From VXNE01 sp965203615 (GTDB lineage: Bacteria; Pseudomonadota; Gammaproteobacteria; Pseudomonadales; Azotimanducaceae), in assembly GCA_965203615.1 (NCBI GenBank), contig OZ241900.1, positions 1,674,001 to 1,738,000 of the forward strand: DNA of 64,000 nt, in the 5' to 3' direction. Position numbers and translations under genes: made by a program. Below the pieces are notes generated by a model, which saw only the letters and a list, made by a program, of their open reading frames with translations, was not told the DNA's origin and searched no databases. This document shows, piece after piece, positions 31,615 through 41,736 of the stretch (positions are counted from its first letter, which is position 1; each line of letters starts with the position of its first letter).

Positions 31615-32745
31615 ATGGCGGATACGCCGGTTCGCGAGTCGCGCGGCTGGGTCGGCTGGGCGCAGGTTGGACTGCTGGCAGTCGCGCTGGTTGTGGGCAT
31701 CTACTTCGCCCGGTCCCCAAGCGTGGCACCTATAGGCGAGGACTCGATCCGCAGCGCGGAAGCTCCGTCCGTGCGGGTGCTGCGCCCGGAGATCGGTTCG
31801 CATTCGTTGACGGTGGCGCTCACCGGCGAAGTGCATGCGCGGACACCGGTCGCGTTGCGCCCCCTGGCAACGGGCCGCGTGGTCGAAGTCTCGCCCGCGC
31901 TACGTGCGGGCGGGACGTTCAGCGCTGGCGAGACGCTGCTGGTGGTCGATCCTGAGGATGCAGAACTTCGGCTCGAGAGAGCGCGGGGAATGCTCGACGC
32001 GGCGCGCGGAAGGTTGCGCCGCCACCAGGATCAAGGGGCGCTGGACGCCGAACAGTATCGCGAACGACACCCAGGGGCGGAGGTTCCGGCGGCGGTTGCG
32101 CGCCTGGGCCGGATCGAACGTTTCGAGGGCCGCATGCGCGCGGCCGTTGCGGACGTGGAACTGGCCGAGTTGCGGTTGTCCGAAACGCGCTTTTCGCTGC
32201 CCTTCGACGGCACCGTGATCGCGGCGCCGGTGTCGGTCGGCCAGGTCGTCTCACCCGCAAAGGGTGTTGGGACGGCGTTCCAGACCGGCCACCTCGAGAC
32301 GCGCGCGCCGATCCCGGTGGCCGATCTGGCGTATCTCGGCGACCCACGCGGCCAGCCGGCAGAGGTTTTTGACCGGGGGCAGCGCTTCGAGGCGGTGGTC
32401 TCGCAGGTCTCGTCAGTGTTGGCGCCGCGCACGCGGCTGTCCACGCTGCTCCTGGACTTCACCGGCGGCGGCCCCATGCCCGGAACGTTCGTCCGCGTGA
32501 CCGTGGACGGCCCCGCGTTCGACAACGCCTACCTGCTGCCGCCCGAGGCGCATCGCGCCGACGACAGCGTATGGGTGGTGGACGGCGGCCAACTGATGCG
32601 GGAGATGCCGCGCACGCTGGGGCGAACTGACACCGGCTGGATCGTGTCGGCGTTCGACGCGCGGGACGGGGTGGTTCTCGGCGCGGTTCCGGGCGAACGG
32701 GCCGGACTGGCCGTGAAGGCGGTCGACGAGGGCGGCCAGCGATGA
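31615..32745 (+). CDS. RND efflux periplasmic adaptor 1 of the tandem operon
   Basis: A 376-residue membrane-fusion protein with an N-terminal anchor (VGWAQVGLLAVALVVGIYFA). It has the first lipoyl half (ATGRVVEVSPALRAGGTFSAGETLLVVDPEDAE), a helical hairpin, the second half (LSETRFSLPFDGTVIAAPVSVGQVV), then barrel domains. The start is supported by AGGGGGG upstream. Its stop overlaps the next gene's start (ATGA), so adaptor and permease are translationally coupled. Confidence 0.9.
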   Translation: MADTPVRESRGWVGWAQVGLLAVALVVGIYFARSPSVAPIGEDSIRSAEAPSVRVLRPEIGSHSLTVALTGEVHARTPVALRPLATGRVVEVSPALRAGGTFSAGETLLVVDPEDAELRLERARGMLDAARGRLRRHQDQGALDAEQYRERHPGAEVPAAVARLGRIERFEGRMRAAVADVELAELRLSETRFSLPFDGTVIAAPVSVGQVVSPAKGVGTAFQTGHLETRAPIPVADLAYLGDPRGQPAEVFDRGQRFEAVVSQVSSVLAPRTRLSTLLLDFTGGGPMPGTFVRVTVDGPAFDNAYLLPPEAHRADDSVWVVDGGQLMREMPRTLGRTDTGWIVSAFDARDGVVLGAVPGERAGLAVKAVDEGGQR

Positions 32746-35700
32746 CCGCATCGGGAAACCCCGGCCCGGACGAAGTTCCCACCGGGGTTGGCGCGGTGAT
32801 CGCCGCGTTCGTGCGCCGCCGGGTGGCGGGGCACCTGCTCATGCTGCTTGCGCTCGGCGGCGGCCTACTGGTCGCGTCGGGACTCGATGTCGAGATCATC
32901 GCGGACCTGGACCCCAGGAGCGTCTCCGTTACCGTGCCCTACCCCGGGTCGAGCCCTACGGAAGTCGAGGAGAGCATCACCCGTCGAATCGAGGAGCGGG
33001 TGATCGGGCTGGCCGGCGTACGCAGGGTCGTTTCCCGGGCGTCGTCCGATAGCGGCACCGTGACTGTGGCGGTGGACGCATTCGCCGACACCGAGGAGGT
33101 GCTGGAGGAGGTGCGCACGGCGATCGACCGCATCGAGCGGTTCCCGCCGCCCGACGCGGAGCAGCCCGAGATCGGCGTGCCGTACGTGCACGTCCCGGCG
33201 ATCACGGTCGCCCTGTCCTCGGCTGAACTATCGGCGGCGGCATTGCGCGCCGCGGCGGAACAGCTTCGGGAGGACATCCTTGCGCTGGCGACCGTGTCAA
33301 CCGTGTCGCTTGACTGGTCGCCGGAGCGAGAGATCGCGATCGAAGTCGACGAGGAGGCGCTGCGCGAGCATGGCCTGACCATCGCCGAGGTGGCGCGCAA
33401 GGTGCGCATCTCGTCCGTGGATCTCACTTCGGGGCGTCTGCTGACCGGCGCCGGCGGCCTGGTCGTGCGCGTCGACGACCGACGCGTTCGCGCCGAGGAG
33501 TTCGAGGACGTGGTACTGCTGTCGGCCCCAAGCGGCGCGCTGGTCACCGTGGGTGACGTGGCGGAGGTCAGCGAGGGGTTCGGGGACGCTGTCGGGGCCA
33601 CCGAACTCGACGGCGTGCCGGCTGTTTTCGTGACCGCGATGGCGGTGCAACCCGGCGAGTCGGAGGTGGGGATTGCGCGCGATGTGCGTGCAATGCTCAG
33701 CGACTACGCGCCGCCGCCGGGCGCGGTGGCGACTGTATGGCAAGACAGTTCCAGGCGGGCGATCGCCCGCCTGGACATGGTGGCCGGCACGGGTGCGTTG
33801 GGTCTGGTGCTCGTGTTCCTCGTACTTGCGCTGGTGTTCGACTTTCGCCTGGCGACGTGGGTCGCGGTCGGTCTGCCGATATCGTTCTTCGGTGCGATCA
33901 TGCTGTTCCCGACGTTCGATCTCACCTTCAACCTGGCCACGATCATCGCGATAATCATGATGATTGGCATCGTTGTGGACGACGCCGTCGTGGTCGGCGA
34001 GAGCATCGCGACGGAGCGCGAACGCGGCCTGGCGGGCGCCGCCGCGGCGGTCGCCGGCGCACGACGGGTGTTCTGGCCGGTGGCGGTCGGCGTTGCGACG
34101 ACCTTGCTGGCATTCGCTCCCCTGCTGTTCACCTACGGCGTGCTGGGCCAGTTCCTGGGCGTGTTTCCGATTGTGGCCACCCTGGTGCTCGCCGTGTCGC
34201 TGGCAGAGGCGTTCCTGATCCTGCCGTCGCATCTGGCGCATGGCGGGGATTGGAGCCGCTGGCCCATGGCGGCTGTGCAGGCACAGGTCAGGCTGGCCAT
34301 CGAACACCTCCGCGACCGCGTCGCCGTGCCGGCCGTGGCCCTGGCGACCCGCCGCCCGGTCGCTGCGGTGCTGGTGGCGGGCGCACTGGTGGTCGCCAGT
34401 GGTGCCCTCGTTCTCGGCGGTGTGGTCCGGATCGGCGACGTGTCGGCCCTCGGTACGGGACGCGTCGAGGCGGCCGTCACCTATCCGGTGGGAACGCCGC
34501 TGGAAGTTACGCGCGTCGGTGCCCGCCAACTCGAGGAGGCGGCCAGGCGGAGCAACGAGCAGCTTGGTGGATCCCCGATCATGTCTGTCGCCACGGTTGT
34601 CGGGTACCACCCTCCCCGAGGCATCTTCGCATCGGACGGAGGCCGTGCCACGCATCTCGCCGCCGTTACCCTTCAACTGCGGGAGGAGTCGCAACGGACA
34701 GTCAGTGGCGACGAGGTCGCCCGCGAGTGGCGGCGGAACCTCGGCGAGATCGTCGGTGCCGACCGGCTGACGTTCGCAACAGCGGACCGCTACGGAGGCA
34801 GTGGCTATGACCTCTCGATCGCGCTTGTCCACCCGGACGGCGAGGCCCTGGCGCGCGCCGCCGCGGATTTGGTCGCGGCGATCGAGGCGGCCCCCGGCGT
34901 GCTGGACGTCTTTGACTCGCTGACGCCGGGACGGCGCCACTTCGACCTGCGCCTGACGCCTGCCGGACAGGCGGCAGGACTGACGGCGGGCCAGTTGGCC
35001 TCGCAGCTTCGGGCGCGGTTTTTCGGCACCGAAGTGCAGCGTATCCAGCGCGGACGGGACGAGATCAAGGTCATGGTCCGTTACCCGGAGGATCGGCGGA
35101 GAAGCTTCGCCGAGCTGGCGGACGAGCGCATCGAGCTGCCCCTGGGCGGCGACATCCCATTGGGGGTGGCGGCGAGGGTGGTGGAGACGCGGGAACTCGA
35201 ATCGCTGATGCGGATCAACGGTGTTCAGGCGGCGGAAGTGGGCAGTTTCGTGGATCGTGCCGTGACGACCCCGTACGAGCTACGCTCGCACATCGAAGAC
35301 AGCGTGCTGCCGGAGCTGCAATCGCGGTATCCGGGCCTTGGCCTCGCCTGGGCCCGTGCGGGGGTGGGTGACGACGAGCAGTCGCTGACCCCGCTGGCCT
35401 ACACCCTGCCGATCACCCTATTGGTGATCTACATGATCATAGCGATACAGTTCCGCAGCTACGCGCAGCCGCTGGTCGTGCTGACCGCGATGCCTTTGGC
35501 GGCGGCCGGCGCCGTACTGGCGCATCTGTTGCTGGGCTACGACATGAACCTGGCGTCGGTGTTCGGGGTGATCGCGGTACTCGGGGTCGTCATCAACGAC
35601 ACGCTGCTCCTCATGGACCGCTGCAACAGCCTGCGCGCGGCTTCGTCGCTGCCGGCGATCGCGGCGATCGGCGGTGCGGTGCGGGAACGTTTCCGACCCA

Positions 35701-35927
35701 TCCTGCTGACCACGGTGACGACCGTTGGCGGCCTGTTGCCCGTGCTGTACCTCAAATCGGAGGTCACGGTTAACAACTATGTGCCGATGGTGGTCAGCAT
35801 CATCGGCGGACTTGCAATGGGAAGCGCGGGGATTCTCTTCGTGGTGCCCGCCATCCTGCTGCTCGGGGAAGGCGTCCGCGAACGCGCCCGGGTCCTGTGG
35901 CCGCGACAAGCCGATGCGGCAGCCTGA
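32742..35927 (+). CDS. RND efflux permease 1 of the tandem operon
   Basis: A 1061-residue RND transporter of normal length. TM1 is RRRVAGHLLMLLALGGGLLV. The TM4 relay acids are in MMIGIVVDDAVVVGESIATE, and TM10 contains VLGVVINDTLLLMDRCN, with Asn-Asp where AcrB has Lys, as in a known RND subgroup. Porter domains lie between TM1-2 and TM7-8. It is coupled to adaptor 1 by a four-base overlap and is followed by a second adaptor 53 bases on. Confidence 0.92.
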   Translation: MTASGNPGPDEVPTGVGAVIAAFVRRRVAGHLLMLLALGGGLLVASGLDVEIIADLDPRSVSVTVPYPGSSPTEVEESITRRIEERVIGLAGVRRVVSRASSDSGTVTVAVDAFADTEEVLEEVRTAIDRIERFPPPDAEQPEIGVPYVHVPAITVALSSAELSAAALRAAAEQLREDILALATVSTVSLDWSPEREIAIEVDEEALREHGLTIAEVARKVRISSVDLTSGRLLTGAGGLVVRVDDRRVRAEEFEDVVLLSAPSGALVTVGDVAEVSEGFGDAVGATELDGVPAVFVTAMAVQPGESEVGIARDVRAMLSDYAPPPGAVATVWQDSSRRAIARLDMVAGTGALGLVLVFLVLALVFDFRLATWVAVGLPISFFGAIMLFPTFDLTFNLATIIAIIMMIGIVVDDAVVVGESIATERERGLAGAAAAVAGARRVFWPVAVGVATTLLAFAPLLFTYGVLGQFLGVFPIVATLVLAVSLAEAFLILPSHLAHGGDWSRWPMAAVQAQVRLAIEHLRDRVAVPAVALATRRPVAAVLVAGALVVASGALVLGGVVRIGDVSALGTGRVEAAVTYPVGTPLEVTRVGARQLEEAARRSNEQLGGSPIMSVATVVGYHPPRGIFASDGGRATHLAAVTLQLREESQRTVSGDEVAREWRRNLGEIVGADRLTFATADRYGGSGYDLSIALVHPDGEALARAAADLVAAIEAAPGVLDVFDSLTPGRRHFDLRLTPAGQAAGLTAGQLASQLRARFFGTEVQRIQRGRDEIKVMVRYPEDRRRSFAELADERIELPLGGDIPLGVAARVVETRELESLMRINGVQAAEVGSFVDRAVTTPYELRSHIEDSVLPELQSRYPGLGLAWARAGVGDDEQSLTPLAYTLPITLLVIYMIIAIQFRSYAQPLVVLTAMPLAAAGAVLAHLLLGYDMNLASVFGVIAVLGVVINDTLLLMDRCNSLRAASSLPAIAAIGGAVRERFRPILLTTVTTVGGLLPVLYLKSEVTVNNYVPMVVSIIGGLAMGSAGILFVVPAILLLGEGVRERARVLWPRQADAAA

Positions 35928-35980
35928 TGTCGTCCCGGCGAAGCCGAATAGCATTCAGTCACCACGGCCACTGGTGAGAA

Positions 35981-37165
35981 ATGCGGCTTAACCGGACGAC
36001 CTTCAAACGCTACCTGGGCTCGTTCTCGGTCGCCGTCGTTGGGCTCGCGCTCATGGTCGTGATCGTGGCCACGGGGCCGGTGACCGAGTCGAAGGACGAT
36101 GCGGCCCAACCGCCGGTGGTGCGTCTCGTGGAGGCGCGGCCCGGGCCGGTGCGGTTGACCGTCGCAGCCCACGGCGTGGTGGTGCCGAAGACCGAGAGCC
36201 GCCTGGTGTCCGAGATCTCCGGTCGCATCGTGTCGGTTGCGGACTCGATGGTCTCCGGCGGCTTCTTCCAGCGCGGCGACGTGCTTGTCACCATTGACCG
36301 CGTCGACTACGAACTGGCGCTGGAGCAGGCTCGGGCACGGCTGTCCTCGGCAAGCAGCGAACTGACGCAGGCCCGTCGGGCGTTCGCTCGCCAGCAACAA
36401 CTAACCGTGACGGATGCAGTCAGCGAGTCGAAACTGGACGAAGCGGAAAATCGGCAACTGCTGGCTGAGGCGAGCCTGCGCGATGCGACGGCCCAGGAAA
36501 AGCGTGCCGAGCGGGACCTCGAGCGGACCCGCGTCATCGCCCCGTATGACGGTCGCGTCAGAAGCGAAACGGTGGATCCGGGCCAGTTCGTGAACCGGGG
36601 TGAGACCCTAGCCAGTCTCTATTCGGTCGATGTTGCCGAAGTGCGCCTGCCGGTGCACGACGAGGACCTGGCGTTTCTGCCGGTATCCCTCGACGGTGCG
36701 CTGGACCCTTCAGTTCGGCTGGACGTGGTGCTGCGCGCCCGATTCGCCGGGCGTGAGCATGAATGGCGGGGCCAGATCGTGCGCACGGAGGGCGAAATCG
36801 ATCCCGGAACGAGGATGGTCAAGATGATCGCCCAGGTGCAGCGGCCATATGACCAGCCAGACGGCAAGCCGCCGCTCACGGTGGGCCTTTTCGTCGACGC
36901 CGAGATCAGGGGACGCGAGGTCGGCGACGCCGTGGTGCTGCCGCGCACAGCGCTTCAGTCGGAAGAAGGGCACGTGCATGTGATCGCGGCGGACGGTCTG
37001 CTCGCCGTGCGGCAGGTGGAAGTGTTGCGCCTGCTCGGCGAGGAGGCCTACGTTGTTGGTCTGAGCATCGGGGAACAGGTGTCCCTGACGCGGCTGCCGG
37101 GCGCGGTCGACGGACTCCGCGTCCGGACGGTGAGCAACGGGGGCCTACCGGTAACCGCGCCGTGA
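35981..37165 (+). CDS. RND efflux periplasmic adaptor 2 of the tandem operon
   Basis: A 394-residue adaptor with an N-terminal membrane anchor (FSVAVVGLALMVVIVATGPV). The first lipoyl half (RLVSEISGRIVSVADSMVSG, GDVLVTIDRVDYE), a long coiled hairpin (LEQARARLSSASSELTQARR ... EAENRQLLAEASLRDATAQE), the second half (RVIAPYDGRVRSETVDPGQF) and the barrel domains are all present. It overlaps the next permease by four bases (GTGA). Confidence 0.91.
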   Translation: MRLNRTTFKRYLGSFSVAVVGLALMVVIVATGPVTESKDDAAQPPVVRLVEARPGPVRLTVAAHGVVVPKTESRLVSEISGRIVSVADSMVSGGFFQRGDVLVTIDRVDYELALEQARARLSSASSELTQARRAFARQQQLTVTDAVSESKLDEAENRQLLAEASLRDATAQEKRAERDLERTRVIAPYDGRVRSETVDPGQFVNRGETLASLYSVDVAEVRLPVHDEDLAFLPVSLDGALDPSVRLDVVLRARFAGREHEWRGQIVRTEGEIDPGTRMVKMIAQVQRPYDQPDGKPPLTVGLFVDAEIRGREVGDAVVLPRTALQSEEGHVHVIAADGLLAVRQVEVLRLLGEEAYVVGLSIGEQVSLTRLPGAVDGLRVRTVSNGGLPVTAP

Positions 37166-40100
37166 AACGCCTGGTCTCCTGGTTCGCCACCAACCCGGTG
37201 GCAACCAATCTCCTGGTGGCTTCCTTGCTTTTTGCCGGCGTCGCGTCGTTTACGCGCATACCGGTGAAGATCTGGCCGGACCTCAACGTGCCGATCATCA
37301 GCATCGTCGTTCCGTACCTCGGCGCCGCGCCCGAGGAGGTCGAAGCGTCTGTCTGCGCACGCATCGACGAGAAACTCGACGGCATCGACGGCATCGACCG
37401 CGTTCGGTCCACCGCGGAGGAGGGGCGATGCAGGGTCGCGGTCGCATTGCATTTCGATGCCGACCGGGCATCCGTGCTGGCCGACGTCCAGAACCAGGTC
37501 AACGCGATCGACACTTTGCCGAAGGAGACGGAGACACCCGTCGTGAGGCTGCTGTCGTCGAGCGACGTGGTGATCGAGGTGGCGGTCACGGGGCCAACGG
37601 ACGAGAGGACGTTGAAGGAACTGGCGCGCCGCGTGCGCAACGATCTTCTGTCCCTGCCGGCGGTCACGCGGGCGTCCGTCGACAACGTGCGCCCCTACGA
37701 GATTTCCATCGAGGTCTCCGAGGCGTCCCTGCAGCGGAACCAGCTCACCTTCGACCAGGTCGCGAACGCCATTCGCAGCAACTCCGTCGACCTGCCGGGC
37801 GGGACGATCAAGACGGACCGGGGAGAACTGCTGCTGCGCACCCAGGGGCAAGCGGATCGCGGGGAGGAATTCAGAAGCATCGAGGTGACCACCCGCGACG
37901 ACGGCACGCGCGTGCTTCTGGAGGATATCGCGCGGGTCGTGGACGGCTTCGCCGACACCGGGCAGGAGTTCCGGTTCGATGGGCGTCCGGCGGCGCTGGT
38001 GCGCGTCTTCCAGGTGGGAAGCCAGGATCTGCGGGAGATCTCGGCCCAGGTCAGGCGCTACGTGGCCGAGTCCGGGGCCAAGTATCCAGGGGATGTCCTG
38101 CTCACAGTGTGGAACGACCAGTCGTCGTTGCTCGTGGACCGCCTGGCAACGTTGATCGACAGCGGGCTGCAGGGGCTCCTGCTGGTGCTGGTGGTACTCG
38201 CGCTGTTCCTGCGGCCGCACCTGGCGCTCTGGGTTTCGGCGGGTATCCCTATCGCGCTGCTCGGTGCCGTGTTCCTGCTGTTCTGCTTCGGCGTCTCGAT
38301 CGACGCGATTTCGCTTATCGGCTTCATACTGGTTCTCGGGCTGCTGGTCGACGACGCGGTCGTCGTTGGCGAGTCCGCCTACATCGCGCAACGCGAAGGA
38401 GCGGGCCGCCTGGCAGGGGCTATCGAGGGTGCCCGGCGCGTGTTCGTGCCTGTCACGTTCGGCGTCCTGACGACCGTCGCCGCGTTCGCCCCCATGCTAT
38501 TCCTGACCGGCGTCGCCGGTCAGTTCATGGCGGCCATCGCGGCGCCGGTGATCTGCTGCCTGGTGTTCTCTCTGATCGAGTGCCATGTGATTCTTCCGCT
38601 GCATCTGGGACATCGGTCGGACTCGATGCCGCTGGGCGAGTTCGGCATTGCCCTGCTGTCCGTCGCCGTGCTTGCGGCGGTTGTGCTGGCAACCGATTGG
38701 GGCGATGCCATCGGCCTGACGATCGGCGTTGCATGCCTGGTGGTGGCTGCACACATGAGCGGCGCGCTGCGTTGGCTGGGGGCCGCATTCGCGCGCGTTC
38801 AGGTGCGCTTTGAAAACGGTCTGGAGACGTTCATCCAGGGCACTTTTCGCCGTGTGGTCCGGCGTGTGCTTCACCGGCGTGCGCTGACCGTCACGTCCGG
38901 GTTCGTTGCACTCGGCCTCGCTGTCGCGATAGTGGTCGGCGGCCACCTGCCGTTCTCGTTCCTGATCTCGGATCAGGGCGACCGGATCGTGGCCAAGCTG
39001 ACCATGCCGTTCGGCGTGCCTCGGCACGACACCGATCATGCGCTCGCCCGATTGGCCGCGTCCGCCCGGGGTTTGCAGGTCGAGCTCGCGCAGGAATACG
39101 GAACTCCCATCATCACGCACATAGCCGAATCGCACGGCTCGCACCTGCCGGGTGGGACGTTCGACCGGGACACGATCCCCACCGGAAGCCACCTTGGCGA
39201 GATCTACCTGCAGTTGTCGCCTTCGGAGGAGCGCGAGATTGCGACCGTCGACGTGGCAGACGCGTGGCGCACTGCGACAGGGCCGATCGAAGGTGCCGAG
39301 CAGCTTGTCTTTGTGACCGATTTCAGGCAGTGGACCCCCGACATCGACATCCGGCTGTTCGGGGCCAGCATGGACGACCTGCGCGCCGCTTTCGACGCCG
39401 TGGAGGCCGAGCTGCGCAGCTACCCGGGCGTGCGCGAGGTTTCCGCCTCGTTCAGGGACGGAAAGGAGGAGCTCTCGCTATCGCTCACCGACACCGGTGC
39501 CGCGCTTGGACTCACCCTCTCGGACGTGGGGCGGCAGGTCAGACAGGCCTTCTACGGCGAGGAAGCGCAGCGCGTCCAGCGCGGGGAGGACGACCTGCGC
39601 GTCATGGTTCGCTACCCGGCCGAAGCGCGGCGTTCGCTCAGTTCCCTGCAGTCGCTCCACGTCCGCACGCCCGCTGGCACCTACGTGCCGTTTCGCACGG
39701 TGGCCGAAGCGGAATGGGGGCGGGGCCTGCAATTGATCGAGCGCGTCGATGGCATGCGCTCGATCAACGTTTCCGCCAAGGTTGACCTGAACCAGACATC
39801 CGGCAATGCGGTCCTGGATGCGATGGGACCGTTCCTGGGCGCCACGGTCGACGCGAGTCCCGGACTCGGCTACGAGATCGAGAGCAACCGGGCCGTACGG
39901 GAAACCGTGGCAAGCGCCGCTCCGCTGTTTTTGGCTGCCCTTGGGGCCATTTACGCGCTCCTCGCGATCCCGCTACGATCGTATCATCAGCCGCTCATCG
40001 TCATGGCCGTGCTGCCGTTCTGCTTCGTGGGCGCGGTTCTGGGGCACCTCCTGGCCATGATCCCGGGAATTGTACTCGGCTTTTCGATGCCGTCCGCGTT

Positions 40101-41736
40101 CGGGCTTTTGGCAGCGGCGGGGGTGGCGATCAATGCCTCTCTGGTGCTGTTACACGCCGTGCAGCGCTTCCGCGCGGATGGGGATGGCGTGGAATTGGCC
40201 CTGGAGAACGCCGCCGCGTCCAGGTGCCGGCCGATTCTGATTACCACGGTGACGTCATTCGTCGGCCTTTTGCCGTTGATGTTGACCCGCAGTCCCAGTG
40301 CCGCGCCGATGGTCCCCATGGTGGTTTCGCTGGCCTTCGGCATCGTGGTGTCCTCGGTCGCGGCGCTCGTCTTCGTACCCGCCCTATGGCTCGTCCTGCA
40401 TCGCATCGGAACCGGGACCCGGCGGACGGCGACGAGTCTCGGCAACCTCGTCGGCAGAGCGCCACGCGTTGCGCAGTGGCTGGCACGTTACCCCTTCCTC
40501 CAGGACAGCCTGCGCAGCCGCGAATTCACCGACCTGTTGATCGAGGACGAAGAGGGTCTGGATCCCGAGACCGCTCGCATCGCCCGGACCGGCCTGGTGC
40601 GGCTCTACTACCGGCGCGAATTCGACCGGCAGGCGATGGGCGAGGAGCTCTCCGCGATCGCCGAAAAGGCGCCCTCCACCGACGATATCGTCGCCGAGAC
40701 ACGGGACTGGGCCCAGCAGCGCGCGTTCCAGCTTGGTGCGCACATGCTGCGCGGCGCGGTGGACCCGCGGGAGGCCGCGCGACCACTCTCGGACATTCTC
40801 GATACCTGTCTGGTCCAGGCGCTGGCCGCCGTTCGGGAAGATGTCACCGCGGAGCATGGTCCGATGCGCGATGGCTCGCTGGCCCTGGTGGCCCTGGATG
40901 CGTACGGACGGCGAGAGCTCGCCATCGGCGGTTCGCTGCGGATATTGTTCCTTTACGACTGCCCGCGTGCGGGAAACGCGTTCCCGGCCGACGCGCAGGC
41001 CTGGCACACGTCGCTGCTACAGCGCTTCCTGCGCGTGCTGGGCGAACTGTCGCCCGAGGCGATGCTCTACGAGCCATGCCCGCCGTGGCAGGGGGAAGGG
41101 CATCCCCACTCGGCCTACTCCCTGCGTGCTTTCGAGGAGCACTATGCGGAAGCGCCGTCCACCGCCGATCTGCGCGTCCTGGTGCACGCCCGCGTCGTAT
41201 TCGCCGACGGCACTCTCGGAGAACAGTTCAAAGCGGTTCGGCAAGCGGTCCTGGGCCGCGAGCGGCAGGTCGACCCGCTTGGCGAGGCGCTGTCGGCCCT
41301 GCGTCCGAAGGGAGGGGAAGGGCCGTGGGACGTACTCGGTGCGCCCGGTGGACTCATCGACATCGAACTGCTCGCCGAGCATCTGCACCTAGTGGCCGGC
41401 ACCTTGGCACCGGGAGGTCTCGCCATGGTCGACGAAGGGCTGGCGGCAACCCTGGAGGCCGGGGCGAATCAAGGGCTGATCGACGCGACGGTCGCAGCGG
41501 AACTGGCTGCCGCGGCAAGGCTGTGGCAGAACTTCGACGGCTTCATGCGCATGGTTGGCGTCCGCCAGGACCCCGCGATTCTGTCGCCGGAAGAGCAGTC
41601 GACGCTGGCGCAAGCCTGCGGCGCGGAAACGTTCGAGGGCCTGGCCCGGTCGCTTGCCGCAACCCGGCAACGCAGCGCAGCGCACATCGACACGTGGTTC
41701 TCGACGCACCTCCGTCGCGCCGGGACGGACGAGTAG
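37162..41736 (+). CDS. RND permease 2 fused to a degenerate GlnE-like adenylyltransferase domain
   Basis: A 1524-residue protein, about 450 longer than normal RND permeases, starting at GTG. Residues 1 to about 1090 are a complete RND transporter with the relay acids in GLLVDDAVVVGESAYIAQ; TM10 reads AGVAINASLVLLHAV, lacking the Asp of its relatives. Residues about 1100-1524 align in order with one half of GlnE: RYPFLQDSLRSREFTDLLI, a helical stretch ending RPLSDILDTCLVQALAAV, LVALDAYGRRELAIGG, SLRILFLYD, FEEHYA, APGGLIDIELLAEHLHLV (from 1394) and ACGAETFEGLARSLAATRQR. GlnE has GSDLDLIFLYD; here S1258 and R1260 replace both catalytic Asp residues. The YEVDLRLRP segment is also lost (YEPCPPW). 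The tail should be cytoplasmic and catalytically inactive. Confidence 0.9.
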   Translation: MKRLVSWFATNPVATNLLVASLLFAGVASFTRIPVKIWPDLNVPIISIVVPYLGAAPEEVEASVCARIDEKLDGIDGIDRVRSTAEEGRCRVAVALHFDADRASVLADVQNQVNAIDTLPKETETPVVRLLSSSDVVIEVAVTGPTDERTLKELARRVRNDLLSLPAVTRASVDNVRPYEISIEVSEASLQRNQLTFDQVANAIRSNSVDLPGGTIKTDRGELLLRTQGQADRGEEFRSIEVTTRDDGTRVLLEDIARVVDGFADTGQEFRFDGRPAALVRVFQVGSQDLREISAQVRRYVAESGAKYPGDVLLTVWNDQSSLLVDRLATLIDSGLQGLLLVLVVLALFLRPHLALWVSAGIPIALLGAVFLLFCFGVSIDAISLIGFILVLGLLVDDAVVVGESAYIAQREGAGRLAGAIEGARRVFVPVTFGVLTTVAAFAPMLFLTGVAGQFMAAIAAPVICCLVFSLIECHVILPLHLGHRSDSMPLGEFGIALLSVAVLAAVVLATDWGDAIGLTIGVACLVVAAHMSGALRWLGAAFARVQVRFENGLETFIQGTFRRVVRRVLHRRALTVTSGFVALGLAVAIVVGGHLPFSFLISDQGDRIVAKLTMPFGVPRHDTDHALARLAASARGLQVELAQEYGTPIITHIAESHGSHLPGGTFDRDTIPTGSHLGEIYLQLSPSEEREIATVDVADAWRTATGPIEGAEQLVFVTDFRQWTPDIDIRLFGASMDDLRAAFDAVEAELRSYPGVREVSASFRDGKEELSLSLTDTGAALGLTLSDVGRQVRQAFYGEEAQRVQRGEDDLRVMVRYPAEARRSLSSLQSLHVRTPAGTYVPFRTVAEAEWGRGLQLIERVDGMRSINVSAKVDLNQTSGNAVLDAMGPFLGATVDASPGLGYEIESNRAVRETVASAAPLFLAALGAIYALLAIPLRSYHQPLIVMAVLPFCFVGAVLGHLLAMIPGIVLGFSMPSAFGLLAAAGVAINASLVLLHAVQRFRADGDGVELALENAAASRCRPILITTVTSFVGLLPLMLTRSPSAAPMVPMVVSLAFGIVVSSVAALVFVPALWLVLHRIGTGTRRTATSLGNLVGRAPRVAQWLARYPFLQDSLRSREFTDLLIEDEEGLDPETARIARTGLVRLYYRREFDRQAMGEELSAIAEKAPSTDDIVAETRDWAQQRAFQLGAHMLRGAVDPREAARPLSDILDTCLVQALAAVREDVTAEHGPMRDGSLALVALDAYGRRELAIGGSLRILFLYDCPRAGNAFPADAQAWHTSLLQRFLRVLGELSPEAMLYEPCPPWQGEGHPHSAYSLRAFEEHYAEAPSTADLRVLVHARVVFADGTLGEQFKAVRQAVLGRERQVDPLGEALSALRPKGGEGPWDVLGAPGGLIDIELLAEHLHLVAGTLAPGGLAMVDEGLAATLEAGANQGLIDATVAAELAAAARLWQNFDGFMRMVGVRQDPAILSPEEQSTLAQACGAETFEGLARSLAATRQRSAAHIDTWFSTHLRRAGTDE

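Noticed and set aside
33297..34940. A 547-codon minus-strand frame inside the RND permease at 32742
   Set aside because: Antisense shadow with low-complexity His/Arg-rich translation; the plus-strand frame is clearly the gene.
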